DNA of 64,000 nucleotides from VXYL01 sp963665195 (GCA_963665195.1 OY762070.1:372001-436000), one strand, 5' to 3'. Shown: positions 1 to 9,278, counted from the first letter of the stretch. The notes: generated by a model from the letters alone, not told the origin. Program-made: numbers and translations.

Positions 1-762
1 CGGAACCGACAGATGGTTGGCGCTGCAGGTCTCCCGCTGGGCGCCCCGTCGCCTAGCGCGTACTGGCGGATGTTTCATCATGCCTACGAGCATTGGAAAG
101 CACTCCGGGCGATAGAAGCACTCAACGGACCGTAACATGCGACCGTGCGTAAGGGCAAGGCCAAGTTGGCTGACAGTGGGCGCGGAAGGCGTCTTTCTCC
201 TGGGCGGGCGGACGAGCGAGCACTGTAGGAGTTTGGCGTGTGGGAGCAACGGGTCGGGTGTGTAGGGTCGCGAGGAGGATCGGGGTCTTGCTGGATTAGG
301 CTCGGGCGCGATGCCTGGCGAGCTCCGGTTTGGTGCCGGTGCAATGCAGTACCTCCGGGCTGTGACCATTGAGCGCACTGAGCGCTCGCACGGTGATCGA
401 TGCACGGCGTCCACCCGCGGCCGGCCTGGCCTCACGCTGCCGTCGTGCCAGCACAGGCCATGCTTACGAAGGCACTGAAGGCGGAGCAACGGTCCGGTAT
501 GGGATGCCCACACGCCACATACCAGCGGCCAATATCATCTTCGTTGGGGTGCAGAAGTGCGGCACCACTAAGGACCTTCGGGAGCGCCCCGGACCTCGAG
601 GAGGGGGAAGCGTCGGCTGGGCGGGGTACCGCGCACGCATGCGTCCACTGGAATCACGGAGAGCGGCCGGCGGAGTGCTTCGAGCAGAGGCTCCCGCTTC
701 CTGTGATAGAGGACGCGGCAGGCCATGCTCGCGGGCCAGCAAAATGTGCGGGAACGGCCGCG
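1..762. other. No intact gene; stray sulfotransferase-like motif
   Basis: No complete gene is recognised here. At 531-569 the plus strand encodes NIIFVGVQKCGTT, nearly the same as the PAPS-binding start of the sulfotransferase at 763 (FIIVGAQKCGTT). The similarity ends right after the motif. This looks like the remnant of a partial duplication of the sulfotransferase 5' end, but it is too short to be sure. Confidence 0.35.
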
Positions 763-1514
763 ATGGGACGCCGGAGACTAACCGTCGACTTCATCATCGT
801 CGGAGCCCAGAAGTGCGGCACCACCGCGCTCTGGGAGTACCTCGCCGCCCCCCGCAGGTTGGCATGTCCTCGCCCAAGGAGGCGCACCTCTTCAGCCGGG
901 CCGACTACAGCCCCCACTGGTCGCCGGCGTACATCGACGAGCTGTACGCCCCGTTCTTCAAGCACTGCGGCGGCGCGAAGCTCCGTGGCGAGGCCACACC
1001 CATCTACATGTTCCTGCCGGACGTGGCGGGGGAGCTCAAGCGCTACAACCCGGCGCTGAAGCTCATCGTCCTGTTGCGAGACCCGGCTGAGCGGGCCATC
1101 TCCAACTACTACATGCAACGGGCGGAAGGGCGGGAGCGAGCGCCACTGTGGAGAGCGCTGTTGGCCGAGCCTTGGCGGCTGTGGCGGTGCAAGGAGCCTC
1201 GGGGCAAGGGGTCGGCGTACCGGAGGCACAGCTACCGGGCCAGAGGCCTTTACAGCCTGCAACTGCGGAACATCTACCGGCACTTTCCGCCGAGACAAGT
1301 GCTCGTGCTGAGCAGCAGGGAGCTTCTGGAAGATCACGCCAGCGTGCTGCGGCGGGTCTTCGCCTTCCTTGGCGTCGAGGATGTCCAGATGCGGCCGCGC
1401 ATCGTGCTGTCTGGCGACCGGTTCGGCAAGCAGGATCATCCGCTCATCAAGGCGCTGCTACGAGCCAGCTACGTCTTCGAGAGGTGGCGAGCTCGCGGAC
1501 TGTACCGCCTTTGA
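763..1514 (+). pseudogene. Sulfotransferase, broken by one frameshift
   Basis: PAPS-dependent sulfotransferase, which would move a sulfuryl group from PAPS to a carbohydrate or other acceptor. The N-terminal PAPS 5'-phosphosulfate loop (FIIVGAQKCGTTALWEYLAA) is read in one frame from the ATG at 763. The rest is in the next frame: PQVGMSSPKEAHLFS, then the 3'-phosphate-binding region LIVLLRDPAERAISNYYMQ, then the C-terminal helices. Joining the frames needs one extra base near 850, inside a C run: CTCGCCGCC is followed by CC where a His codon (CAC) is usual before Pro-Gln. The break could be a real mutation or a homopolymer sequencing error. Without it the protein would be about 250 residues, normal for the family. 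It converges on the glycosyltransferase with a 17-bp gap. Confidence 0.8.
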
Positions 1515-1531
1515 CGCCACCACTTTGGGCC

Positions 1532-2545
1532 TTAGCCATCGATCCATCGCCGGTGCAGTCCCAGCAGGTACGCTTCGAGGCGCTCCGCGAACGCCGCCAT
1601 TCGTGCGTTCTCCCCAGGCGTGCCGCCACGCGCCTTCATCCGGTCGCGCGTGCGGTCGGCGTAGTGCCTGATCCCCTCTGGAAGGTCCGAAGCCCGCTCG
1701 AGCTTGAAGATGCCCGTGTTGTGGACAACCATGACTTCTCTTGCGGACACGAACCCGCTGCATACGTCCAGCCACCGCACATGCAGGCGATGGGGCAGGA
1801 TGTGGAGCGGCCACCCTTGCCGCTGCAGGACCTCTACGGCAACCGCGAGAGGCGGCTGATCGAAGAATGCGTACCGGTTGATCGGTCCGAGCCGTGTGTC
1901 GCTCCGCAGGATGCGCGGCACCTCGTCGATCAGCTCCTCCCAGAGCGGCGCGAGGCCGCTGGCCCAAGGCGCGGTTACCACCCCCGCGTTGTAGTACGGA
2001 AACGTCGCCCCGAACTCGCTCTGCAACGGCCCGCCGAACCCCTTGGCTAGCGGCGCCTTGTTGATGGCGATGCGGCGCGTCGGCGGCGCCATGCCGAGCC
2101 TCTCGTACACGATGTGCCACTGCGCCACGCTCAGCGCCGAGCCGCCGTAGGCCGCGGCGATGGCGTTCGGCGCGAGCAGCTTGGCGACCTCGGTGATCGA
2201 GCGGAACAGCACGATGTCCGCGTCCAGCAGCAGGAACCGTTCCGCAGTCGGCTCGATCTGCACCCCGCGGAGCTTGTTGCGGAATCGGTCCGGGCCGGGA
2301 AAAGGATCGCGCACCGTCACCCGCGCCTTGGCGGCATCGCCCAGGCGCCGAACCACCTCGGGCGGTTCGCCGATGCAGACCACATGGAGCTGGCAGTTCC
2401 CCCGCTCGCTCCCCGTCTCCAGCCACGAGGCGAGAAACAACGCCGCGTTGTACTCGAACGCCTGCGCCGAAGCGCCGAGGAAGTCGGGCACGATAACCAC
2501 GTCGAGATCGGGACGCGACTCCCCGGCCAAGCCCTCTCTCTCCAT
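1532..2545 (-). CDS. Glycosyltransferase, GT-A fold-like
   Basis: Predicted nucleotide-sugar glycosyltransferase of about 337 residues. The N-terminal strand DVVIVPDF and the metal/nucleotide-sugar DxD motif in FLLLDADIVLF (about residues 105-115) support a GT-A type enzyme. Downstream motifs include PYYNAGVV and VVHNTGIFK, typical of secondary-structure positions in these transferases. There is no signal peptide or membrane segment, so it should be cytoplasmic. A GTG codon immediately precedes the ATG used here and is an alternative start. The acceptor and sugar cannot be told. It sits beside a broken sulfotransferase, which would fit a lost sulfated-glycan function, but that link is inferred. 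Confidence 0.75.
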   Translation of the reverse strand: MEREGLAGESRPDLDVVIVPDFLGASAQAFEYNAALFLASWLETGSERGNCQLHVVCIGEPPEVVRRLGDAAKARVTVRDPFPGPDRFRNKLRGVQIEPTAERFLLLDADIVLFRSITEVAKLLAPNAIAAAYGGSALSVAQWHIVYERLGMAPPTRRIAINKAPLAKGFGGPLQSEFGATFPYYNAGVVTAPWASGLAPLWEELIDEVPRILRSDTRLGPINRYAFFDQPPLAVAVEVLQRQGWPLHILPHRLHVRWLDVCSGFVSAREVMVVHNTGIFKLERASDLPEGIRHYADRTRDRMKARGGTPGENARMAAFAERLEAYLLGLHRRWIDG

Positions 2546-2659
2546 CACACTCGCCGCACCACCGCATCTCCTCCGAGCGCCAGCCTCGCTGCCCGGCCAA
2601 ACGCCAAGCCACCAGCGACGCCATGTTACGGTCCCGCCGACGTTCCCCCAAGGCCATCA

Positions 2660-4138
2660 ATGCCCCTCCAAGGCACCCTGCGCTTCCCCATGAAGCTCTC
2701 CTTCGGCGTCGGCCAAGCCGCCGAAGGCTTTTTCGGCGCCGCCTACGGCACGTTCCTTATCTTCTACTACAACCAAGTGCTCGGCCTGCCCGGCGCGCTC
2801 GCTGGCACGGCGGTCGGCATCGCGCTCGTGGTGGACGCGTTCACGGATCCCCTTGCCGGTTCCCTCTCCGACCACTGGCGTTCGCGCTTCGGGCGTCGGC
2901 ATCCGTTCATGTACGCGTCCATCCTGCCGCTTATGGTGTCCTTCTACTTCCTCTTCAACCCGCTGGTCACCAGTCAGCTTGGCCTCTTCGTGTGGCTGAT
3001 CGTCTTCTCGAACGCCACGCGCACCGCGATGTCGCTCTACCACGTGCCGCACATCGCGCTCGGCGCGGAGATGACGGAAGACTTCGACGAGCGCTCGAAG
3101 CTCGTCGGCTACCGGATGTTCTTCGCCAACGTCGGGGTGCTGTTCACCTTCGCGGTCGGCTTCCTCTACTTCTTCATCCCCACGGCGGAGTTCCAGAACG
3201 GCCAGCTCAATGCCGGCGCGTACCCCGGCTTCGCGCTGCTGCTGGCGGCGCTCATGGGCATCACCATCTTCTGGAGCGGCTGGGGAACCAGGGCGGCGAT
3301 TCCGTTTCTGCCCGTGGCGCCGGCAACGCCGCGTCTTGGGCTCGGCCAGATCCTCTGGCGCGTGCTGCTGGACATCGTCGCCGCCATGCGCAGCCGGTCG
3401 TTCCGCTGGCTGTTCCTGGGCGTGCTCATCGTCTTCGTCATGGTGGGGGTGAACGGCGGGCTGGATCTGTACATCTTCACCTACTTCTGGGAGCTGGACC
3501 GGCAGGCGATCCTGCTGGTGATCTGCGCCTATCCGGTGGGCGTCATGGCGGGGTCGTTCCTGTGCCCCGCGTTCTTCAGCCGCTTCGGCAAGAAGGCGGG
3601 GCTGATCTTCGGCGGGCTGTCGTGGCCGTTCTGGCAGACGCTGCCCATCGTGGCGCGGCTGATGGACTGGTTCCCGGAGAATGGCGATCCGCTCTTGGTC
3701 GCGCTCCTCATCGCGATCAAGGTGGTGCAGGGGGCTTGCACGGTGCAGGCCAATGTCGCCTTCGGATCGATGGTGGCGGACATCATCGACGAGCACGAGT
3801 ACGAGACCGGCAAGCGCCAGGAGGGCATCTTCTTCGCGGCCAGTTCGTTCTCCGCCAAGGCCACGTCCGGCATCGGCAACGTCATCGCCGGGTTCGCGCT
3901 GGACATCATCTCGTGGCCGCGCGGGGCGCATATCAGGACGGCGGCGGACGTGCCGCCGGAGACGCTGGTGAACCTGGGGCTGGTGTACGGGCCGATCGTC
4001 GCGGCGTTCGGCTTCGTTTCGATTTGGTGCTATACGCACTATCGGCTGACGCGGCAGCGGCACGCGAAGATACTCGAGGAGCTGGCGCGGCGGCGCGGGG
4101 CGGAAACGTCCGGCGCCCATGCGGCGGCGGCATCCTGA
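2660..4138 (+). CDS. GPH-family sugar:cation symporter (MFS)
   Basis: Integral membrane symporter of the glycoside-pentoside-hexuronide:cation family, 492 residues with about 12 hydrophobic segments. The start KLSFGVGQAAEGFFGAAYG and the loop DAFTDPLAGSLSDHWRSRFGRRHPF are characteristic of the MelB/GPH group. The C-terminal half carries DIIDEHEYETGKRQEGIFFA, another family signature. The ATG at 2660 puts the first helix at the expected place; an ATG at 2690 is the alternative. The stop overlaps the start of the amidase gene (TGATG), so the two are probably translated together. The natural substrate is unknown; uptake of a glycoside or amide-bearing sugar for the amidase is only a guess. Confidence 0.88.
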   Translation: MPLQGTLRFPMKLSFGVGQAAEGFFGAAYGTFLIFYYNQVLGLPGALAGTAVGIALVVDAFTDPLAGSLSDHWRSRFGRRHPFMYASILPLMVSFYFLFNPLVTSQLGLFVWLIVFSNATRTAMSLYHVPHIALGAEMTEDFDERSKLVGYRMFFANVGVLFTFAVGFLYFFIPTAEFQNGQLNAGAYPGFALLLAALMGITIFWSGWGTRAAIPFLPVAPATPRLGLGQILWRVLLDIVAAMRSRSFRWLFLGVLIVFVMVGVNGGLDLYIFTYFWELDRQAILLVICAYPVGVMAGSFLCPAFFSRFGKKAGLIFGGLSWPFWQTLPIVARLMDWFPENGDPLLVALLIAIKVVQGACTVQANVAFGSMVADIIDEHEYETGKRQEGIFFAASSFSAKATSGIGNVIAGFALDIISWPRGAHIRTAADVPPETLVNLGLVYGPIVAAFGFVSIWCYTHYRLTRQRHAKILEELARRRGAETSGAHAAAAS

Positions 4139-5682
4139 TGGGCGAACGGCCGGCGCAGGGCGGCGTTACGCGCCGGGCGCTGATGAAATCCACTGTCGTG
4201 CCCGTCGTCGCGCTGGCGAGCGGGCAGGCGCAATCCAAGACGAGCGAGTCCAAGAACATGGCATCGGCAGAACTTCCGTACCTCTCCACCACCGCCCAGG
4301 CGGCGCTCATCAGGAGCCGCCAGGTCGCCAGCGAGGAGCTGGTCGGGCGCTATCTCGAACGTATCGAGCGGTTCAATCCGAAGCTGAACGCGGTGGTGGC
4401 GCTGGCGGAGGATGCCTTGGCGCGAGCGAAGGAGGCCGATGCGGCGCTGGCGTCCGGCGCGGCGCTGGGGCCGCTGCACGGCGTGCCGATGACGATCAAG
4501 GACTGCTTCGATACCGCCGGCGTGATCTCCACCTGGGGCACGCTCGGCCGCGAGGACTTCGTGCCCGATGCGGACGCCACGGTGGTGGCGCGGCTGAAGG
4601 CGGCGGGCGCGATTCTGGTGGGCAAGACGAATACGCCGGAATTCACGCTCTCGTTCGAGACGCACAACCGGATTCACGGCTTCACCAACAATCCCTACGA
4701 CCTCGCCCGTTCGCCCGGCGGCAGCAGCGGCGGCGCGGCGGCGGCCATCGCTGCGGGGCTGACCTCGTTCGACATCGGCACGGACTACGGCGGCAGCATC
4801 CGCGTGCCGTCGCACGCCTGCGGCACGGCGGGCATCAAGCCGACCAGCGGCAGCGTGCCCCGCACCGGGCTGTGCCTGCCGCCGGGGATGCTCACGGATT
4901 CGCTCAGCCATGTGGGGCCGATGGCGCGGACGGTGGGGGATCTGGAGCTGGTGCTGTCTGTGATTCGCGGGCCGGACGGGGTGGATACCCGCATTCGGCC
5001 GGTTCCGCTCGGGCCGTCGAGCGCGGTGGAGCTTGCCGGGCTGCGCTGCGCGGTGATGATCGACAACGGCGCGGCGGCGCCGGATGCCGAGACGATCGCG
5101 GTGGTGGAGAACGCCGAGGAGATCCTCGCCCGCGCCGGGCTGGCGATGCGCAGGGATCGCTTGGATGGCGTAGCGGAGACCACGGCCATCGGCGGTGGCT
5201 TCTGGGCGGTGGGCGCCCATGCCGGCGTGCGGGCGCTGCTCGATGAAGCCGGCACGGCGGTTGGGGACTACGCCAACAACTGGTTCAGGCGTTTCGCGGA
5301 ATCGGAGGGCTCGGATGTGGTTCCCGCCGCGGCGCTCACCGCGCAGCTCGCCCGCTTCGAGGACTTCCGCCGCCGCATGGGGCGGCACATGGCGCAGTAC
5401 GACGTGCTCATCTCGCCGGTGAACGCGCATCCGACGCCGGTGCATCCCGAGCCTGGCGAATCGCCGTTTCCGTCCACGGACGCGAGCTACACGGAGGCCT
5501 ACGACCTCACCGGCTGGCCGGCGGGCGTGGTGCGCGGCGGCACCTCGTCTTCGGGCGTACCCATCGGCGTTCAGGTGGTGGCGAACCCTTGGCGCGACGA
5601 CATCGTGCTGGCGGTGATGAAGCAACTTGAAGGCGCACTGCCGGCATTTCCCGGCCCGGACGAAGCGCTCTGGCGGGCGTGA
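4138..5682 (+). CDS. Amidase-signature hydrolase with Tat-like signal
   Basis: Amidase signature family enzyme, 514 residues, hydrolysing a C-N amide bond. The Ser-cisSer-Lys triad is visible: Lys121 in MTIKD, Ser196 in SPGGSSGG and the nucleophile Ser220 in DYGGSIR. The N-terminus TRRALMKSTVVPVVALASG fits a twin-arginine export signal (T-R-R-x-L-x-K), so the enzyme may act in the periplasm. It overlaps the preceding symporter stop by one base. Two pieces of a second amidase copy lie at 7826-7955 and 10068-10166, and they split exactly after the codon for Ser50 of this protein. The specific substrate cannot be read from sequence. Confidence 0.9.
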   Translation: MGERPAQGGVTRRALMKSTVVPVVALASGQAQSKTSESKNMASAELPYLSTTAQAALIRSRQVASEELVGRYLERIERFNPKLNAVVALAEDALARAKEADAALASGAALGPLHGVPMTIKDCFDTAGVISTWGTLGREDFVPDADATVVARLKAAGAILVGKTNTPEFTLSFETHNRIHGFTNNPYDLARSPGGSSGGAAAAIAAGLTSFDIGTDYGGSIRVPSHACGTAGIKPTSGSVPRTGLCLPPGMLTDSLSHVGPMARTVGDLELVLSVIRGPDGVDTRIRPVPLGPSSAVELAGLRCAVMIDNGAAAPDAETIAVVENAEEILARAGLAMRRDRLDGVAETTAIGGGFWAVGAHAGVRALLDEAGTAVGDYANNWFRRFAESEGSDVVPAAALTAQLARFEDFRRRMGRHMAQYDVLISPVNAHPTPVHPEPGESPFPSTDASYTEAYDLTGWPAGVVRGGTSSSGVPIGVQVVANPWRDDIVLAVMKQLEGALPAFPGPDEALWRA

Positions 5683-5757
5683 ACTGCGCCAAGGTCGTGG
5701 ACCCTCGGCGGGTCTCGCGGCTAGCGGAGAGCGCGGCGGTGGCCTCTGGCGGGTTGC

Positions 5758-6165
5758 TCAGAGCGACGGTCGTTCGTGCCACCTACTGGCAGTGGCCAAA
5801 GCCAAGGCGTGGTCCTTGGGCCCGAATCTGTCCGTGAACGCAAGCACGATATCTGCGTGATACGGGTTCTCTTCGGTAGGAGAGGGAACGACCCGACGGC
5901 CGTTCGCCTCAGCGGCGGATGCTGGGACGACGAGCCAGCCGTAGAAGCCCGATGCGCTCCTCCCGACCGCATCTCGGTCCCCTTTTCTCACCCCCTCCCG
6001 CAGATCCAAGCCATCGTACCGGTCCACCGACAGCTCTGTAACGCCGTCTCTCTCCTGGAACGCTTTGGCCACCGTTCTGTTGCCGGTACCGCGACGCGCA
6101 CGGTTGGCTTGCGTCCCCGAGAACACGCTGCGCCACAAGCCTTCGTCTGGGCGTACCTCTCCCAT
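5758..6165 (-). CDS. Hypothetical protein, third gene of a three-gene operon
   Basis: Protein of 135 residues with no recognised family. It is hydrophilic, without signal peptide or membrane helix. A central stretch SGFYGWLVVPAS followed by ENPYHADIVL and a C-terminal HALALATASRW has ordinary protein composition. The gene follows the 6184-6828 gene on the same strand with an 18-bp gap, so it is likely co-transcribed. Coding status rests on operon position and composition, not on a known domain. Confidence 0.55.
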   Translation of the reverse strand: MGEVRPDEGLWRSVFSGTQANRARRGTGNRTVAKAFQERDGVTELSVDRYDGLDLREGVRKGDRDAVGRSASGFYGWLVVPASAAEANGRRVVPSPTEENPYHADIVLAFTDRFGPKDHALALATASRWHERPSL

Positions 6166-6183
6166 CGACGGTGCCTCAGGCGC

Positions 6184-6828
6184 TCAGCGGGCGAGAGGGC
6201 TGACTGCCTCAAGCGCCTCGCGAATGAACCCGTCGGGGAGGTCCTGGGCGTCGGAGTAGGTGGCCTTGCGCATGCGTGCCGGAAGCACGACGACGCACTC
6301 AACGGCTCCGCTCGCATCGCACTCCACGGTGAAGGCGGTACCCCTCGCTGACGGCGCCGACAGCGTCACTCCGCCACCCTCCTCTGGACAGACATCGTAC
6401 AAGCCAGGGAGGACTCGGTGCATATCGGACAGTAGTTTTCGGGCCGTGCTTGAAGCGACTTCGTGAGGAGCGTCGAGACCTTCCTCCAGCGCGAGCTCGC
6501 CTACTCGGTCGAGGAGAGCGAGGGACTCAGCCAATGTTGGGGCTTCTGTTGCTACGATTGCAGCCAGCGCTAGCGAGCCTTGGGGGTACGCATCAACGGT
6601 CCAACGTGCAGTCTTCCGGCGGACCAGGTTGCGACTGTGGAAGCGCAGCCACTTGCTCGGGATGCGGGGCTCAACACGAACGGCGTAGTAGCTCAATCTG
6701 AGCGGCACGTTGTCGCCAATATCCACGTCGTAGTCGAATGCCACATCCGCGGCTTTGGCAGGATCGGTCGGCGGCCTGATCGCCCGGGGCTCGGTTAGCT
6801 CGGCAGCCGAATAGGCATGATCGCTCAT
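6184..6828 (-). CDS. Hypothetical protein, second gene of a three-gene operon
   Basis: Protein of 214 residues, family not recognised. It shows no signal peptide and no membrane segment, and reads as a soluble mixed alpha/beta protein. The N-terminal part has VAFDYDVDIGDNVPLRLSYY; the C-terminal part ends with a conserved-looking DLPDGFIREALEAV. The ATG at 6828 overlaps the stop of the upstream gene in an ATGA arrangement, which decides this start and indicates translational coupling. With its neighbours it forms a compact cassette bounded by the amidase on one side and rearranged DNA on the other. Confidence 0.65.
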   Translation of the reverse strand: MSDHAYSAAELTEPRAIRPPTDPAKAADVAFDYDVDIGDNVPLRLSYYAVRVEPRIPSKWLRFHSRNLVRRKTARWTVDAYPQGSLALAAIVATEAPTLAESLALLDRVGELALEEGLDAPHEVASSTARKLLSDMHRVLPGLYDVCPEEGGGVTLSAPSARGTAFTVECDASGAVECVVVLPARMRKATYSDAQDLPDGFIREALEAVSPLAR

Positions 6829-7214
6829 GTTTGGGCCTCGCGCTTCTTCATCTCCTCGAGTTGAGCGGACAGCCAAGGCACGACCTTCTCCAAAGCGGCC
6901 CTAGTGAGTATCAGGTTGGCCTTCACGTCTCGCACTATGTGTATGTTCCCTTCCTTTTGGTCTTGACGAGCCCGCAGCACCACCTTGTCGTCCTCATGGA
7001 CTATCTCCGCGTCCACGAGTTCGTCGAATTCCACATGCTCGGAGTAGAAGTTGGCGTAGAGGACAGCGTCAGGCGACAGTGCGCCCACCACGTCCTCGAC
7101 GTAGACATAGCCATCGTGGACCCCACGGAACTCGATCACGGCGCTACCCACGGCACCCCCTGCTTCTGGGTCACCGGTCCTCGGACCGTCGGCAGGCGCC
7201 TGCCGCTTGGCCAT
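6825..7214 (-). CDS. Hypothetical protein, first gene of a three-gene operon
   Basis: Protein of 129 residues, no firm family. The segment VLYANFYSEHVEFDELVDAE and the ending LTRAALEKVVPWLSAQLEEMKK resemble in layout the small DUF3467 proteins, but this is a weak impression. It is soluble and acidic. The start is fixed by a strong ribosome-binding site (GGGAGAGG) just before the ATG at 7214 and by a good sigma-70 promoter 30 bp upstream. It leads a three-gene operon; the next gene overlaps its stop by 4 bp. Confidence 0.7.
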   Translation of the reverse strand: MAKRQAPADGPRTGDPEAGGAVGSAVIEFRGVHDGYVYVEDVVGALSPDAVLYANFYSEHVEFDELVDAEIVHEDDKVVLRARQDQKEGNIHIVRDVKANLILTRAALEKVVPWLSAQLEEMKKREAQT

Positions 7215-7244
7215 GTTGGCCTCTCCCTTGTTTAGCGAGGGGGG

Positions 7245-7273
7245 GTTATAGCGCAAGGCGAAACGGGTGTCCA
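7245..7273 (-). promoter_or_regulatory. Sigma-70 promoter of the three-gene operon
   Basis: On the minus strand TGGACA and TATAAC are separated by exactly 17 bp, each one base from consensus. The predicted transcription start lies about 25 bases before the ATG at 7214, leaving room for the ribosome-binding site. Confidence 0.65.
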
Positions 7274-7825
7274 CCGCGGCACCGCGCACGGGGGTGTACG
7301 GCAAATCTCCGGTCCATGCGCTGTACAGGGCTCCGGCACGGACAGGGCAAGCCCCGCCCCTGTACTCTTCCCAGCGGTCTCGTTGCCGCGAGGTGCGAGG
7401 CCACTGGGAACCATGCCTCGAACACCGCCTAACCCGATCGGACCCCCCCCCGGCGCCGTCGCCGCTGTACGCACGCGCATCATCCATGCTTGTGGCCTGC
7501 GGTCAGCGCACGCATCAGCCGCAGCGTACCGATGCGGCAAGAGCTTGGGATTGGATCCTCCGTCCAATCCAGACTCATCGGGTACGCTACGGTAGTGGGA
7601 AGTCGATGCGGCGGTGTCAGCCGAGGGTGTGGGGCTTGTGGTGGGAGGCGACGATCAGGAGGCGGGCCACTTGACGTCGGGCTGGCGCCTGACTGAGCGC
7701 GGAGGCATCGATCTTGAGAGACTGTTGCGGGGGCGCCTACAGGGTCGAAGGCGTCGTGCGTCACGTCGCGGCCCTTGCAGTCGATGCCTGAGCCCGGAAG
7801 ACGCAGGCGGAGATTCCCCCGCGCC
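7274..7825. other. About 550 bp without a recognisable gene
   Basis: No open frame here has a recognisable domain, ribosome-binding site or plausible product. The stretch contains a run of nine C at about 7443-7451. It separates the three-gene operon from the rearranged amidase/coiled-coil patch and may hold decayed sequence. Confidence 0.4.
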
Positions 7826-7955
7826 GGGCGGCGTTACGCGCCGGGCGCTGATGAAATCCACTGTCGTGCCCGTCGTCGCGCTGGCGAGCGGGCAGGCGCA
7901 AACCAAGACGAGCGAGTCCAAGAACATGGCATCGGCAGAACTTCCGTACCTCTCC
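7826..7955 (+). pseudogene. Duplicated amidase 5' fragment
   Basis: These 130 bp match 4158-4287 of the amidase gene with a single visible substitution (AATCC became AAACC). They cover codons 7 to 50, that is the Tat-like signal TRRALMKST up to LPYLS. The start codon of the parent gene is not included. At 7956 the sequence switches abruptly to the coiled-coil gene, out of frame. The missing continuation is found in reverse at 10166-10068. Confidence 0.9.
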
Positions 7956-8340
7956 AAAGCAGGACATCGGCGACGTGCGAACCGAGATCCGCGACGTCCG
8001 AACCGAGATCCGCGACGTCCGAACCGAACTCGGTGCCGAGATCCGCGACGTGCGCACCGAACTCGGTGCCGAGATCCGCGACGTGCGCACGGAGGTCGCC
8101 GACGTGCGCGCCGAGATCCGCGACGTGCGCCTGGAGATTCGCGCCGTGCGGACGGAGTTCGGCCATCGGGTCGACCAGGTCGAAGGGCGCGTGCGCAGGC
8201 TGGAGGCGGATGCCGCGGCGGACCGCACCGTCGCCGAGGACCCGACCGTGGCACAGCATGCCCGGGGCAGCGACGGCACCGCCGACCCCAAGCCGGCCGC
8301 GACTGAACGCCTTGCAGGGCATGCCCGGCAGGCCCACTAG
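7956..8340 (+). pseudogene. Coiled-coil gene copy 1, missing its membrane anchor
   Basis: Nearly the same sequence as codons 39 onward of the intact gene at 8650-9126, starting at KQDIGDVRTEIRDVR. The start codon, the membrane anchor and the reading frame with the upstream amidase fragment are all missing. A GTG at 7975 could start a 121-residue soluble coil, but no ribosome-binding site supports it. The lost 5' part is present in reverse orientation at 10167-10280. The repeat number differs slightly from the intact copy: one extra TEIRDVR heptad replaces a TDLGAEIRDVR unit. Confidence 0.85.
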
Positions 8341-8763
8341 CGACACGCCGAGGCGCTCGGCCCTCCTGGCGCAACGCTCGGATCAGGCCTCCGAGTGCGA
8401 CTCGTCGGGCGGGTCATGAGCCGGCAGGGCTTCTTCTGGCTGCCGCTTTCGCGCACCAGCGACGACAGGGCTGCGGCCAGCGGCGGATCGGAGTAGTCTC
8501 CGCGCTGGAGTCGGAGGAACCGTCGATGGAACGGCGGCTGCGGCCCGTACAGGGCGAAAAAAGTCGAAAGTCGAGCAAATGTCCTACATACAGGGGCTTT
8601 TCGAGGGGGCATGGTGCGCACCCCGACAACAAAGCGAAGGAGCATCGCCATGAACGCCAACAGCTGGAAGTGGCGCCCCGACTGGCTCGACGGCCACCTG
8701 ATCGCCCTGCTCACCTTCGGCATCGGCCTGGTCGCCTTCCTCTACACCATGTTCACCGGGCTG
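8281..8763 (+). repeat. Left arm of a 483-bp inverted repeat
   Basis: This stretch matches the reverse complement of 10167-10649 over its full 483 bp with about a dozen differences, including two compensating 1-base indels. It holds the last 19 codons of one coiled-coil gene, a non-coding spacer of about 310 bp, and the start of the next gene to the end of its membrane anchor. If the 7956-10166 segment is turned round, the arms become direct repeats, so they are best read as units of a tandem array. Confidence 0.9.
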
Positions 8764-9126
8764 AAGCAGGACATCGGCGACGTGCGAACCGAGATCCGCG
8801 ACGTCCGAACCGACCTCGGTGCCGAGATCCGCGACGTGCGAACCGAACTCGGTGCCGAAATCCGCGACGTGCGCACGGAAGTCGCCGACGTGCGCGCCGA
8901 GATCCGCGACGTGCGCCTGGAGATTCGCGCCGTGCGGACGGAGTTCGGCCATCGGGTCGACCAGGTCGAAGGGCGCGTGCGCAGGCTGGAGGCGGATGCC
9001 GCGGCGGACCGCACCGTCGCCGAGGACCCGACCGTGGCACAGCATGCCCGGGGCAGCGACGGTACCGCCGACCCCAAGCCGGCCGCGACTGAACGCCTTG
9101 CAGGGCATGCCCAGCAGGCCCACTAG
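8650..9126 (+). CDS. Membrane-anchored coiled-coil protein, copy 2 (intact)
   Basis: Protein of 158 residues. A short cytoplasmic head (MNANSWKWRPDWLDGH) is followed by one membrane helix (about residues 17-37) and a long coiled coil (about 39-110). The coil alternates 7-residue TEIRDVR and 11-residue TELGAEIRDVR units, a heptad/hendecad pattern, then a disordered tail rich in Ala, Asp and Pro. The start is fixed by AAGGAG 8 bases before the ATG at 8650. This is the only intact member of an array with at least two broken copies. The repeats give 21- and 33-bp DNA periodicity. A structural or scaffold role is possible; no function is known to me. Confidence 0.75.
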   Translation: MNANSWKWRPDWLDGHLIALLTFGIGLVAFLYTMFTGLKQDIGDVRTEIRDVRTDLGAEIRDVRTELGAEIRDVRTEVADVRAEIRDVRLEIRAVRTEFGHRVDQVEGRVRRLEADAAADRTVAEDPTVAQHARGSDGTADPKPAATERLAGHAQQAH

Positions 9127-9223
9127 CGACACGCCGAGGCGCTCGGCCCTCCTAGGCGCAACGCTCGGATCAGGCATCCGAGTGCGACTCGTCGGGCGGG
9201 TCGCGAGCCGGCAGGGCTTCTTC
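9127..9223 (+). repeat. Truncated copy of the array spacer
   Basis: Downstream of coiled-coil copy 2, the sequence repeats 8341-8436 with a few differences, then diverges at about 9223. It is the truncated start of another repeat unit and marks the edge of the tandem array. Confidence 0.75.
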
Positions 9224-9278
9224 CTAGCGTCGACTGCAGCCACCGTCGCCCCGGCGGCATGGCGAGCGGCCTGCAGGC

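Noticed and set aside
7975..8160. Regular 21- and 33-bp DNA repeats that look like a CRISPR or minisatellite.
   Set aside because: The period follows codons of TEIRDVR and TELGAEIRDVR in frame. There are no spacers and no cas genes.
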